This document shows positions 15,815-24,697 of a stretch of 30,941 nucleotides of DNA, piece after piece. The notes under the pieces were generated by a model that saw only the letters and a program-made list of their open reading frames with translations, was not told the DNA's origin and ran no database searches. The stretch is from Rhodocyclaceae bacterium UBA1310 (lineage in GTDB: Bacteria; Pseudomonadota; Gammaproteobacteria; Burkholderiales; Rhodocyclaceae): contig DBTS01000153.1 of assembly GCA_002307175.1 (NCBI GenBank), positions 1-30,941 of the forward strand, in the 5' to 3' direction. Made by a program: the position numbers and the translations under genes. Every line of letters starts with the position of its first letter. The stretch's first letter is position 1.

Positions 15815-16477
15815 ATGGCTAATTTGAATTACTCAAACAACAAACCCAAGTTCAACAGCAGGGCTGCGGGTTTGGCCGGCGTGGTCATTTTTCACGCGCT
15901 GTTGATCTACGGGCTGATTTCCGGACTTGCCCAGACTGTGGTGCAGGTCATCCAGAAGAAAGTGGATGTGGCGATCATCAGTGAGCCGCCTCCACCGCCG
16001 CCGCCCCCACCGCCGCCAAAAATCGAGAAGGTGGTGAAGGAGCAGGCCCCCGTGCCGCAGCCCAAGGAGGCCTATGTGCCGCCGCCAGTGAATCCGCCCC
16101 CGGTGACACAGGCTCCCCAGAATGCGATTGCGGCCACCACGGCTGATCCGACGCCGCCGCCGCCAGTTACGCCAGCGCCGCCTCCGCCACCTGCGGTGCC
16201 GGCCGGCCCCGTCTCGGCAAAGGCCAACTGCAGCCAGCTTACCTCGCCGGCCTATCCTTCGAAGGCTGAGGAGGATGAGGTGCAGGGTGTGGTGCGCGTG
16301 ATCTTCAGTATCGGTGCTTCGGGCAAGTTTGAAAGCATCCAGAAGATCAGCTTCGATCACATTCCGCCGCGCTACCAGAATGCATTCAATAGCTCTGTAA
16401 CAGCGGCGCTGAAGGGTTACACCTGCAAGCAGAACGCGCTGATGGAGCAGGAGTTTGCTTTCAGGTTGAATGAATAG
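15815..16477 (+). CDS. tonB: TonB energy-transducing protein
   Basis: A 220-residue TonB. A single N-terminal membrane anchor (about residues 18-40) is followed by a proline-rich spacer with an 11-Pro run (about 57-67) and further PPPV and PPPPP stretches to about residue 138. The C-terminal domain (about 140-220) has AYPSKAEEDEVQGVVRVIFS, which fits the TonB fold, and carries two Cys residues (NCSQL and YTCK) that could form a disulfide. It spans the periplasm to pull on the receptor plug. Start ATG 15815 has GAAGG about 9 bases upstream. It lies between receptor and exbB, so it is probably dedicated to this receptor. Confidence 0.92.
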   Translation: MANLNYSNNKPKFNSRAAGLAGVVIFHALLIYGLISGLAQTVVQVIQKKVDVAIISEPPPPPPPPPPPKIEKVVKEQAPVPQPKEAYVPPPVNPPPVTQAPQNAIAATTADPTPPPPVTPAPPPPPAVPAGPVSAKANCSQLTSPAYPSKAEEDEVQGVVRVIFSIGASGKFESIQKISFDHIPPRYQNAFNSSVTAALKGYTCKQNALMEQEFAFRLNE

Positions 16478-16545
16478 TCAGGACCCGCATGCTCTCAGGC
16501 ATGTTTTGAATACATACGTCATTATATTTTCAGGAGTACTTTTCC

Positions 16546-17286
16546 ATGAACAAGCATTTCAAATTCGGTTTGGGCATTGCCTTGGGTCTGGCTGCCAGCT
16601 TTGCAATTCCTGCTTTCGCGCAGGATGCTGAACCTGTCAATAATCCGTATGGCATCAGTGCGCTGTGGGAGCAGGATGGGATTGCCCGCGCCACGCTGAT
16701 CATTCTGTTGATCATGTCGGCTTCGACCTGGTACATCGGCGTCGTCAAGCTCATCGAGCAGGCCCGCCTGCTGCGCCAGGGCCGCGCGCTGCTGGCCCTG
16801 CAGGGCTCGGATCTGCAGGCCAAGGCTGCGGAACTGCCTGATGGTGTTCTGTTCAAGTCGGTTGCTGACGCCGGCGTTGAAGCCACCAAGGAACACCAGG
16901 GTGAGCTGGCCACCAAGGTGGATCTGAATACCTGGGTGTCGCTGGCAATCGGCAATGCACTTGATTCTGCCAGCCATCACATGCAGGGCGGCCTGTCGGT
17001 GCTCGCCACGGTGGGTTCCACGGCTCCCTTTATCGGGCTGTTTGGTACCGTGCTGGGGATCTACCACGCGCTGACGAAGATCGGTATGTCCGGTCAGGCT
17101 TCCATCGACAAGGTGGCTGGCCCGGTGGGTGAAGCGCTGATCATGACGGCTATCGGTCTGGCCGTTGCTGTGCCGGCCGTGCTGGGTTACAACTGGCTGG
17201 TGCGCCGCAACAAGGTGGTGCTGGACATGGTGCGCGTGGTGGCTACGCGTGTGCACGTTGGCGTTCTGAACAGCAACGCCCGCTAA
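16546..17286 (+). CDS. exbB: ExbB proton-channel subunit of the TonB motor
   Basis: A 246-residue MotA/TolQ/ExbB-family protein. It has an N-terminal hydrophobic leader (LGIALGLAASFAIPAFAQ), as in the longer ExbB subgroup. A transmembrane helix follows at about residues 48-68, then a cytoplasmic loop, then the paired helices carrying the family signature (TVGSTAPFIGLFGTVLGIYH and GEALIMTAIGLAVAVPAVLGYN). With ExbD it converts proton flow into work on TonB. An AGGAG site lies 9 bases before the ATG. Order tonB-exbB-exbD-exbD is the one known from Xanthomonas campestris. Confidence 0.93.
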   Translation: MNKHFKFGLGIALGLAASFAIPAFAQDAEPVNNPYGISALWEQDGIARATLIILLIMSASTWYIGVVKLIEQARLLRQGRALLALQGSDLQAKAAELPDGVLFKSVADAGVEATKEHQGELATKVDLNTWVSLAIGNALDSASHHMQGGLSVLATVGSTAPFIGLFGTVLGIYHALTKIGMSGQASIDKVAGPVGEALIMTAIGLAVAVPAVLGYNWLVRRNKVVLDMVRVVATRVHVGVLNSNAR

Positions 17287-17410
17287 GAAGCTGTAACAAA
17301 ATGATTCCGGCGTTGTTGCGCCTCCTTGCCGTACGCTTTGTACTGTCTGCGTCGGCGCGCCTAGCCGGAACCGTTACGCTACGCTTCACTTCTTTTTGTC
17401 ACAGCTTTTA
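17287..17410. repeat. Palindromic repeat element between exbB and exbD
   Basis: A roughly 124-base element begins at the exbB stop codon. Terminal inverted repeats AAGCTGTAACAAAA (17288-17301) and its partner near 17394-17408 differ at one base. Nested inside are TTCCGGC (17305-17311) and GCCGGAA (17364-17370). I believe similar sequence is a dispersed non-coding repeat in betaproteobacteria, but this is memory only. It fills most of the exbB-exbD gap and would fold in the mRNA. Confidence 0.7.
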
Positions 17411-17428
17411 AGAGACAGGGATACTGCC

Positions 17429-17869
17429 ATGAGCGGGTATCAGACCTATGGCCGCAAGTCGGCGGCCGACGAGGATGCCGTCCTCTCAGCGATCAACACG
17501 ACGCCTCTGGTGGACGTGATGCTGGTGCTGCTGATCATCTTTCTGATCACAGTGCCGGTTGTCACCCAGACGGTGAAGATGACGCTGCCCAAGGAAACGA
17601 ATATCCCCACGCAGACGAAGCCGGAAAACGTTGTGATCGGCATCGGGCCGGATAACAACATCTATTGGAATACCCTGATGCTGCACTCGCAGGATGATCT
17701 CCTGCAGCGCCTTGTCAAGGTCGCCAAGATGGATCCGCAACCTGAAGTGCATATCCGCGGTGATGCGGGGGCCAAGTACAGCCCGGTTGGCCGGGTTGTG
17801 CTGGCCGTGCAGCAGGCCGGCATCGTGAAGATTGCATTCATCACCGAGCCTCCGCCACGCGGCGAGTGA
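17429..17869 (+). CDS. exbD: ExbD, first copy
   Basis: A 146-residue ExbD/TolR-family protein. A short cytoplasmic N-terminus with AINTTPLVDVMLVLLIIFL holds the essential membrane Asp within the single helix (about residues 27-48). The periplasmic domain contains VKMTLPKETNIP, NNIYWN and EVHIRGDAGAKYSPV. It works with ExbB in proton-driven energising of TonB. Start ATG 17429 has a modest AGAGACAGGG upstream; earlier starts fall inside the palindromic repeat. The second exbD begins 39 bases downstream. Confidence 0.93.
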   Translation: MSGYQTYGRKSAADEDAVLSAINTTPLVDVMLVLLIIFLITVPVVTQTVKMTLPKETNIPTQTKPENVVIGIGPDNNIYWNTLMLHSQDDLLQRLVKVAKMDPQPEVHIRGDAGAKYSPVGRVVLAVQQAGIVKIAFITEPPPRGE

Positions 17870-17908
17870 GTAGCGTGCTGAATCTGCAAAGAATGAAGGA
17901 ATCGTGAA

Positions 17909-18328
17909 ATGGCAATGCAGGTTGGTTCCAATGATGATGACATGATGGTCGAGATGAACACGACACCGCTCATTGACGTGATGCTGGTGTTGCTGATCAT
18001 GCTGATCATTACCATCCCGGTGCAGACGCATGCGGTCAAGCTCGATATGCCCACCAATGCTCCCCAGCAGCCGCTGGAGAAGCCGGTGGTGGTGCAGATT
18101 GATATTTCTCCGACCGATCAGATCCTGTGGAATGGCGAGCCAATCGCCAGCGAACAGGATCTGGATTCGCGGTTGGAGACCGCAGCGGCACAGACCCCGC
18201 AGCCTGAGGTGCATATCCGCCCGAACAAGGATGCAACCTATGCGCCCGTGGCCAAGGTATTGGCTGCTTCGCAACGGCTTGGGATGACCAAGCTGGGGAT
18301 TGTGGGTTCCGAGCAGTTCCTGCAGTAA
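17909..18328 (+). CDS. exbD2: ExbD, second copy
   Basis: A 139-residue ExbD paralogue. It keeps the family core EMNTTPLIDVMLVLLIMLI with the membrane Asp, and a periplasmic part with VKLDMPTNAP, DQILWNGEPI and PEVHIRPNKDATYAPVAKVL. In Xanthomonas the second ExbD of a tonB-exbB-exbD1-exbD2 set is not needed for iron uptake but for other substrates. Both copies keep the key residues, so both should work. AAGGA lies about 10 bases before the ATG. Confidence 0.93.
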   Translation: MAMQVGSNDDDMMVEMNTTPLIDVMLVLLIMLIITIPVQTHAVKLDMPTNAPQQPLEKPVVVQIDISPTDQILWNGEPIASEQDLDSRLETAAAQTPQPEVHIRPNKDATYAPVAKVLAASQRLGMTKLGIVGSEQFLQ

Positions 18329-18388
18329 CGGGGTCTGCCGGGGTACGCCGGAAAGTAAAGTTACCGTCGTCATCAGTTCCCTGAAAAA

Positions 18389-18414
18389 CCGGTTTGCCTG
18401 CCAAGGCAAACCGG
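18389..18414. promoter_or_regulatory. Strong hairpin downstream of exbD2
   Basis: CCGGTTTGCC (18389-18398) and GGCAAACCGG (18405-18414) form a perfect 10-base-pair stem. A five-A run precedes it on the plus strand and no T-tract follows, so it would be a classical terminator only for minus-strand transcription, where no gene is seen. It may act as a partial attenuator between the TonB motor genes and the peptidases. Confidence 0.55.
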
Positions 18415-18565
18415 GGGGATGTGCTGAATGTGCGGTAACTGAAATACCCCTGTAAAGGGGGCGTAAACAAGATGGGGATGTCCGGTCGCCAGTCGCAAGG
18501 CTGCAGCGGAGAACATCCTCACCATTTTTGAAAACGAGGAAAGGTTTTGAAGCGGTGGCGCCTGG

Positions 18566-18621
18566 CTGTCAAAAGCAGCTGTCGGAGCACCGGCTGCCAA
18601 AAGCAGCTGCGGGAACACCGG
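18566..18621. repeat. Imperfect 28-base tandem duplication before the first M13 gene
   Basis: Two adjacent 28-base units, 18566-18593 and 18594-18621, share the core CAAAAGCAGCTG and the ending CACCGG and differ at four positions. They end about 15 bases before the start codon of the first M13 peptidase and replace the usual ribosome-binding region. Confidence 0.65.
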
Positions 18622-18635
18622 TTCAATCCACTGAT

Positions 18636-20642
18636 ATGAAAAAGACATGTCTTGTGCTGGGTTTGTGGCTTGCGGGCTTTGGGGCGCAGGCTGCGCCGCT
18701 GGTCTCCGGGATCGACCTGAGTGGTGCCGATCCGGCCGTGCGCATGCAGGACAATCTGTATCTCGCCGTCAACGGTGGCTGGCGCGCAAAAACGCCAATG
18801 CCCCCCGATGAATCCTCGATCGGGGTAACGCGCGAAGTATTCAATCTCACCCAGGCCCAGTGCCGTGAGATCGTGGAAGGGCTGAATGCCGATGCCACAG
18901 GTGAGGCTTCCCTGGTGCGTGCGATGTATCGCAGCTTCATGGATGGCGACCATGCCGACAGCCTCGGCCTTGCGCCACTTTCGGAACAGCTCGATGAAGT
19001 GGCTGCGGTTACGGATCGTGCCGCGCTGACCCGCCTGATGGGCCGCTGGCAGCGGCAGAGTCTGCCCCTGCCGCTGACGCTCTCTGTCGATGTCGACAGC
19101 AAAGCGCCTACACATTACCTTGCACGAATCGAGCAGGGTGGGCTGGCGATGCCGGATCGGGATTACTATCTCGATTTCGACGCCCGCTTTGCGCAAGCCC
19201 GTAAAGCCTATCTCGGGTATCTGCAGGCATCCTTTACGGCATTGGGCTTCTCTCGCCCCGAGCAGCGCGCCCGCAGGGTGATGGCGTTGGAAACCGCGAT
19301 TGCCCGTATTCAGTGGGATAAGGTGGCGAATCGTGATCCCGTCAAAACCTATAACCGGTTCAGCCGGCAGGAGCTTGCCCGCAAGCTGCCCGGTTTGGAT
19401 TGGGAGGCTTTTCTGGGCGCTGCCGATGCCGGGAAACTGGGGGCCATCGGTGTCAGCCAGCCTGGGTACGTCAAGGCGCTGGCGACGCTGACTGCGCGCA
19501 CGCCGCTGGATACCTGGCAGGATTACCTGCGTATCCGCCTGCTCAACGTCTACTCACCGTATCTCGACGAAAAAACAGCGGCACGCCAGTTCGCTTTTTT
19601 TGGCACCGTGCTGAACGGGATGACGGAAGACCGTCCGCGCTGGAAGCGTGGCCTGCGTCTGGTCGATGGCAGCATTGGCGAAGCGCTGGGCAAGCTGTAT
19701 GTGGAGAAGTATTTCCCGCCTGCCAACAAGGCGCGCGTGCTGGAGATGGTGCATCACATCATTGAGGCGTACGGGCAGGATATTGATACCTTGCCCTGGC
19801 TGCAGGACAAGGGCAGCCGTGCTGCCGCGCATGAAAAGCTCGCCAGGCTGATGATCAAGATCGGCTACCCCGATACCTGGAAGGGCTATGCGGGGTTGAC
19901 GCTGGATGAGCATGATCTGCTTGGTGATGTTCAGCGTGCTGCGGTCTTCGCCTATCAGCGGCAGATGGCCGAAATCGCCGATCCGGTGGATCGCTCGCGC
20001 TGGGGTATGACGCCGCAGACGGTGAATGCCTATTACAACCCCACGCTGAACGAGATTGTGTTTCCGGCGGCGATTCTGCAGCCCCCGTTTTTCGATATGC
20101 AGGCCGACGATGCGGTGAATTATGGTGCCACTGGTGCGGTGATCGGCCACGAAATCAGCCATGGGTTCGATGATCAGGGCAGCCAGTACGATGCCGAGGG
20201 GCGTCTGCAAACCTGGCTGGATCGTGCCGACCAGCAGCGTTTCAAACGCATCACCTCGCGCCTGGTGGCGCAGTACAACCGTGATGAAGCCCTGCCAGGC
20301 CGGTTCGTGAACGGCAAGCTGACTCTGGGCGAGAATATTGCCGACGTGGCGGGGCTGGTGATTGGATTCAAGGCCTACCAGCTATCGCTGGGGGGCAAAC
20401 CGGCACCGGTCATGGACCGGTTCACCGGCGCGCAGCGGTATTTCGTTGGCTATGCCTTGAGCTGGCGCAGCAAGGATAGGCCCGAATCGCTGCTCGGTCA
20501 GATCACCTCCGACCCGCACGCGCCAGACGAATTCCGTGTCACCCGGCCCGCCGCCAACTCTGATGCTTTCCAGGAAGCCTTTGGCGTGAAACCGGGAGAC
20601 CGTATGTATCTGGCACCGAAGGAGCGCATCCGCATCTGGTAG
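18636..20642 (+). CDS. Secreted M13 zinc endopeptidase, first copy
   Basis: A 668-residue PepO/neprilysin-family metallopeptidase. The signal peptide ends near GFGAQA (about residue 20). The M13 N-terminal domain begins with VRMQDNLYLAVNGGW. The catalytic domain has NAYYNPTLNEIVFPAAIL, the zinc motif HEISH (His505, Glu506, His509), and the third ligand in GENIAD (Glu566, Asp570). The protein ends ERIRIW. M13 enzymes cut peptides up to about 40 residues, so this one should act on imported peptides in the periplasm. The start is the ATG preceding the signal peptide; no clear ribosome-binding site precedes it, and the frame extends upstream to a TTG at 18528. A close paralogue follows. Confidence 0.93.
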   Translation: MKKTCLVLGLWLAGFGAQAAPLVSGIDLSGADPAVRMQDNLYLAVNGGWRAKTPMPPDESSIGVTREVFNLTQAQCREIVEGLNADATGEASLVRAMYRSFMDGDHADSLGLAPLSEQLDEVAAVTDRAALTRLMGRWQRQSLPLPLTLSVDVDSKAPTHYLARIEQGGLAMPDRDYYLDFDARFAQARKAYLGYLQASFTALGFSRPEQRARRVMALETAIARIQWDKVANRDPVKTYNRFSRQELARKLPGLDWEAFLGAADAGKLGAIGVSQPGYVKALATLTARTPLDTWQDYLRIRLLNVYSPYLDEKTAARQFAFFGTVLNGMTEDRPRWKRGLRLVDGSIGEALGKLYVEKYFPPANKARVLEMVHHIIEAYGQDIDTLPWLQDKGSRAAAHEKLARLMIKIGYPDTWKGYAGLTLDEHDLLGDVQRAAVFAYQRQMAEIADPVDRSRWGMTPQTVNAYYNPTLNEIVFPAAILQPPFFDMQADDAVNYGATGAVIGHEISHGFDDQGSQYDAEGRLQTWLDRADQQRFKRITSRLVAQYNRDEALPGRFVNGKLTLGENIADVAGLVIGFKAYQLSLGGKPAPVMDRFTGAQRYFVGYALSWRSKDRPESLLGQITSDPHAPDEFRVTRPAANSDAFQEAFGVKPGDRMYLAPKERIRIW

Positions 20643-20701
20643 GTGAGTGTGGCAAGCACTCAGGCTGAGTTAAACAGGTAGGTAAAACAAGGGAGGCAGT
20701 G

Positions 20702-20725
20702 GCCTTGCAGCGCACACTGCAAGGC
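20702..20725. promoter_or_regulatory. Hairpin between the two M13 genes
   Basis: GCCTTGCAG (20702-20710) and CTGCAAGGC (20717-20725) pair perfectly around a 6-base loop, flanked by GCAG and CTGC that could extend the stem. No T-tract follows. The 172-base gap may also hold a promoter for the second peptidase, but I could not define one. Confidence 0.55.
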
Positions 20726-20814
20726 TGGCTGCCGTGTAATGTCAATGATTGAAGGGTGACCTCCTGGCTTGCGCTAAGATGGCTTCTTCGTTTTTCAAAC
20801 CGGATTGAACGCCC

Positions 20815-22827
20815 ATGAAAAAACTGCGTAGCTGTCTGATTTTGAGTGTGTTGCTGGCAAGCATTGGAGCACAGGCTGCTCCGCTGACTTCAGGCGTGGA
20901 TGCCACAGGAACGGATCCCACGGTGCGGATTCAGGATGATGTTTTCCTGGCAATCAACGGGGGCTGGATCAAAAACACCCCGATTCCGGCAGATGAATCG
21001 CGCATCGGGGCTTTTCTGAACGTCTATAACCAGACGCAGGATCAGATCCGCACCATCGTTGAGGGGCTGGACGACAAATCCACGGGTGAGGCACTCCTGG
21101 TCCGCTCAATGTACCGTAGCTTCATGGATACGGAACGCACCAACGCCCTTGGTCTGAAGCCGCTCGCGCCGCAGTTCAGGGAAGTGGATGCGGTCAGGGA
21201 TGTACCTTCACTGATGCGTCTGCTAGGGCGCTGGCAGGGGCAGGGCATTTCCCTGCCGCTGGAGCTTGGCGTGGAGCCCGATTCCAAGGCGCCGACACGG
21301 TATCTCGCGGTGGCTTCACAGAGTGGTCTGGCAATGCCGGATCGTGACTACTACCTGGAATCTGATGCGCGTTTTGCCAAGGCGCGTGAAGCCTATCTGG
21401 GCTACCTGAAGGATTCTTTCGTCGCTCTCGGGCTCAATCAGCCCGCCCAGCGCGCGCAGCGCGTGCTGGATCTGGAAACGGCAATTGCCCGCATCCAGTG
21501 GGACAAGGTCATCAACCGTGATCCGGTGAAGACCTACAACCGCTTTACGCTGCAGGCTCTCGCGAAGAAGGTGCCGGGTGTGGACTGGAATGCCTTCCTG
21601 CAGGCGGGCACCACACAGAAGCTCAGTGCGCTGGATGTGAGCCAGCCCACCTATGCAACAGCACTTGGCAAGCTCATCAAGGCAACGCCTGTTGCCACCT
21701 GGCAGGATTACCTGCGCATCCATGTGCTGAGCGCCTATTCGCCCTGCCTCGATGACAAAACGGTGGAACGCCATTTCGCCTTCTTCAATGGCACCCTGCA
21801 TGGCATGACGGAAAACCGCCCGCGCTGGAAGCGCGGCCTGCGCCTGATCGACAGCACGGTGGGTGAGGCGCTGGGGAAGATCTACGTCGACAAGTATTTC
21901 CCGCCCGCCAACAAGGCGCGCATGCTGGAACTGGTGCACAACCTCATCGAAGCCTACGACCAGGATCTGGATACCCTGACCTGGCTCAAGGACAAGAAGA
22001 GCCTTGCTGCCGCACACCAGAAGCTTGCCAAGCTGATGATCAAGATCGGGTATCCCGACAAGTGGCGTGGCTATGAAGGTCTGGTGGTGGACGAGAAGGA
22101 TCTGCTGGGCAATGTGCAGCGCGCTGCCGCGTTCGAGTATCGTCGCCAGTTTGCCGAAATCAATGAAACGGTGGATCGCACACGCTGGTGGATGAAGCCG
22201 CAGACGGTGAATGCCTACTACAACCCGACCATGAACGAGATAGTGTTCCCGGCCGCCATTCTGCAACCCCCGTTCTTCGATATGCAGGCGGATGACGCTG
22301 TCAATTACGGTGGCATTGGTGCAGTAATCGGGCACGAAATCAGCCATGGTTTTGATGATCAGGGCAGCCTGTTCGATGCTGACGGCAAGCTTGAAACCTG
22401 GATGGACAAGGCCGATAGTGATCGTTTCAAGGAAATCACGCATCGCCTCGTCGAGCAGTACAACCACTACGAAGCACTTCCCGGAAAGTTCGTGAATGGC
22501 GAACTGACCCTGGGCGAAAACATTGCCGACAATGCCGGACTGGCGATTGCCTACAAGGCCTACCGGCTCTCCCTGGCAGGTAAGGAAGCTCCGGTGATGG
22601 ATGGCTTTACAGGGGATCAGCGCTTCTTCATCGGTTTTGCGCAGGTGTGGCGTGGCAAGGATCGCCCCGAAGCCCTGCTCAACCAGATCACTTCCGACCC
22701 GCACTCCCCTTCGCGATTCCGCGCCATTGGTGCGACGGTCAATTCCGATGCATTCGAGAATGCTTTCGGCGTAAAGCCGGGTGATGGCATGTACAAGGCG
22801 CCAGAAGAGCGTATCCGTATCTGGTGA
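20815..22827 (+). CDS. Secreted M13 zinc endopeptidase, second copy
   Basis: A 670-residue paralogue of the preceding protein, aligned along its full length and clearly a tandem duplication. The signal peptide ends near IGAQA (about residue 21). Active-site residues are intact: HEISH with His507, Glu508 and His511, and GENIADNAGL with Glu568 and Asp572. The substrate-binding NAYYNPTMNEIVFPAAIL is nearly identical to that of the first copy. Differences gather in the N-terminal, substrate-facing domain, suggesting related but not identical cleavage preference (inference). No strong ribosome-binding site is visible before ATG 20815. The binding-protein gene follows after about 60 bases. Confidence 0.94.
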   Translation: MKKLRSCLILSVLLASIGAQAAPLTSGVDATGTDPTVRIQDDVFLAINGGWIKNTPIPADESRIGAFLNVYNQTQDQIRTIVEGLDDKSTGEALLVRSMYRSFMDTERTNALGLKPLAPQFREVDAVRDVPSLMRLLGRWQGQGISLPLELGVEPDSKAPTRYLAVASQSGLAMPDRDYYLESDARFAKAREAYLGYLKDSFVALGLNQPAQRAQRVLDLETAIARIQWDKVINRDPVKTYNRFTLQALAKKVPGVDWNAFLQAGTTQKLSALDVSQPTYATALGKLIKATPVATWQDYLRIHVLSAYSPCLDDKTVERHFAFFNGTLHGMTENRPRWKRGLRLIDSTVGEALGKIYVDKYFPPANKARMLELVHNLIEAYDQDLDTLTWLKDKKSLAAAHQKLAKLMIKIGYPDKWRGYEGLVVDEKDLLGNVQRAAAFEYRRQFAEINETVDRTRWWMKPQTVNAYYNPTMNEIVFPAAILQPPFFDMQADDAVNYGGIGAVIGHEISHGFDDQGSLFDADGKLETWMDKADSDRFKEITHRLVEQYNHYEALPGKFVNGELTLGENIADNAGLAIAYKAYRLSLAGKEAPVMDGFTGDQRFFIGFAQVWRGKDRPEALLNQITSDPHSPSRFRAIGATVNSDAFENAFGVKPGDGMYKAPEERIRIW

Positions 22828-22844
22828 TGTCCCTATAGGCCACG

Positions 22845-22860
22845 GCACGCTTTGGCGTGC
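22845..22860 (+). promoter_or_regulatory. Small hairpin before the binding-protein gene
   Basis: GCACGC and GCGTGC pair perfectly around TTTG. It lies 17 bases after the M13 stop and just before an AT-rich stretch (TATTTTAAAA), and may be a weak attenuator or processing site. Confidence 0.4.
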
Positions 22861-22888
22861 GGTGACCTATTTTAAAATGAGAATTGCG

Positions 22889-24667
22889 ATGATAAAAAAA
22901 GGCTTGCTGATTGCCGCACTGCTGATGGGAGCTGGTCTTGTTCCCGTTTATGCTGCGGACATGAACAAGGTGCTGCGTGTTTCCTACCCGGCCCCAGAGG
23001 TCGGTTTCGACCCGGTCAAGACCACTGATCTGTATTCCAGCTCAATCAGCTCGAATATCTTTGATACGCTGGTGGCCTACGACTACCTTTCGCGTCCACT
23101 CAAGCTGATTCCCAACACCATCTCGGCAATGCCCGAGATTTCCGCTGATGGCAAGGTCTACACTTTCCATATCAGGAAGGGGATCTATTTCGCGGATGAC
23201 CCTGCATTCAAAGGCAAGAAACGTGAGCTGACGGCTGAAGATTATGCTTACAGTCTCAAGCGGCTGGTTGACCCCGCCGTGCATTCACCCACAGGCTACC
23301 TGGTTGAGGATGTCATCGAGGGGCTGCACGATTACGTCAAGTCGCTTAATGGCAAAGCGCTGGATTACGACAAGCCCTTGCCCGGCCTGCGTGCGCTGGA
23401 CCGCTACACGCTGCAGATCCGCCTCAAAGAGCCCAATAGCAGTTTCATCTACATCGTAGCCATGTCACATCTGGCTGCTGTGGCACGTGAGGTGATTGAA
23501 GCCAACGTGGCCAACACCATGGCGCACCCGGTGGGTACTGGCCCCTATCGTCTGGCTGAATGGAAGCCAGGCAACAAGATTGTGCTTGAAGCCAATCCGA
23601 ACTTTCGCGATTACACGCTGCCGACAGAGGGGAGCGGCAAGGGGCTGGATGCGCAGATTGCTGCCGATCTGAAGGGCAAGAAGCTGCCACTGGTGGGGCG
23701 TGTGGAAGTCAGCATCATTGAGGAGGAACAGCCGCGCTGGCTGAGTTTTGTGAATCAGCAGCTTGATTACGCGGGAGTTCCGTTCTCTGCGGTGAATACC
23801 ATCATGCAGCCGGACCCGGCACGTCCGGGGGCATTCAAACTGTTGAAGAAATGGTCGAATATGGGCATCCAGCTGCAGCAGGAGCTGGCACCGGAAGTGA
23901 CTTATACGTACTTCAACATGAAAGATCCGGTCATTGGTGGTGAGGATAAGCAGCATATCGCCCTGCGGCGCGCGATCAGCATGGCCTATGACGTGCAGCG
24001 TGAAATTCGTGATATCCGCAAGGGCCAGGCCAAGCCCATGCAGAACATTATTCCGCGTGGCTTTGTCGGCAACGATCCGAACTACCATGGCGCGGTCGAT
24101 TACGATCCTGCTCTGGCCAATGCCCTGCTGGATGAAGCCGGATACAAGATCGGGCCGGATGGCTTCCGTGCCAATCCGGATGGTTCGCGGCTGGAACTTG
24201 AAATGGCGACGAGTCCGAGTGCGCTTGATCGTATCTATAACGAAGCCTGGCAGTCTGCATTTGACCGCATAAAGATCCATCTGCGCTTCAAGGTGGCCAA
24301 GTGGAATGAGCTTTACAAGGCAGCGACCGAAGGCAAGTTGCAGATGTGGGGGTCTGCCTGGACCGCCGACTACCCAGGGGCTGACAACTTCCTCCAGCTC
24401 CTGTATGGCCCGAACAGTGGTCAGACCAACAACGGCAACTTCCAGAACAAGGAATACGATGAGCTCTATCGCAAGACGCTGAGCATGCAGGATAGCCCGG
24501 AACGCAACGCGATCTACCTGCGCATGAACAAGATTGTGACAGGGCTTGCTCCATGGGCGTATCAGGATGCGCGGATCAACAACTACGTAATCAATCCGTA
24601 TGTGCACGGGTTTAAGCAGCATCCGATCTATTACAGTCCGTTCATGTTCATCGATATCCGGAAATAA
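22889..24667 (+). CDS. Peptide-type ABC substrate-binding protein (family 5)
   Basis: A 592-residue periplasmic solute-binding protein. The signal peptide is MIKKGLLIAALLMGAGLV and onward, cut near VYAAD. The mature part begins KVLRVSYPAPEVGFDPVKTT and has GKVYTFHIRKGIYFADD, HPVGTGPYRLAEWKPGNKI, and YFNMKDPVIGG, as in SBP_bac_5 proteins for oligopeptides. An ATG 12 bases upstream (22877) is an alternative start; I prefer 22889 because it gives a clean signal peptide and has GAGA nearby. Gene order binding protein, permease, permease, fused ATPase is that of the yejABEF class. It probably captures fragments released by the M13 enzymes. Confidence 0.92.
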   Translation: MIKKGLLIAALLMGAGLVPVYAADMNKVLRVSYPAPEVGFDPVKTTDLYSSSISSNIFDTLVAYDYLSRPLKLIPNTISAMPEISADGKVYTFHIRKGIYFADDPAFKGKKRELTAEDYAYSLKRLVDPAVHSPTGYLVEDVIEGLHDYVKSLNGKALDYDKPLPGLRALDRYTLQIRLKEPNSSFIYIVAMSHLAAVAREVIEANVANTMAHPVGTGPYRLAEWKPGNKIVLEANPNFRDYTLPTEGSGKGLDAQIAADLKGKKLPLVGRVEVSIIEEEQPRWLSFVNQQLDYAGVPFSAVNTIMQPDPARPGAFKLLKKWSNMGIQLQQELAPEVTYTYFNMKDPVIGGEDKQHIALRRAISMAYDVQREIRDIRKGQAKPMQNIIPRGFVGNDPNYHGAVDYDPALANALLDEAGYKIGPDGFRANPDGSRLELEMATSPSALDRIYNEAWQSAFDRIKIHLRFKVAKWNELYKAATEGKLQMWGSAWTADYPGADNFLQLLYGPNSGQTNNGNFQNKEYDELYRKTLSMQDSPERNAIYLRMNKIVTGLAPWAYQDARINNYVINPYVHGFKQHPIYYSPFMFIDIRK

Positions 24668-24697
24668 ATGCGCTCCATTGCAAGGAACTGACCAATC

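Noticed and set aside
18389..18414. Hairpin after exbD2 as a plus-strand terminator
   Set aside because: The T-run is on the minus-strand side and no U-tract follows on the plus strand.
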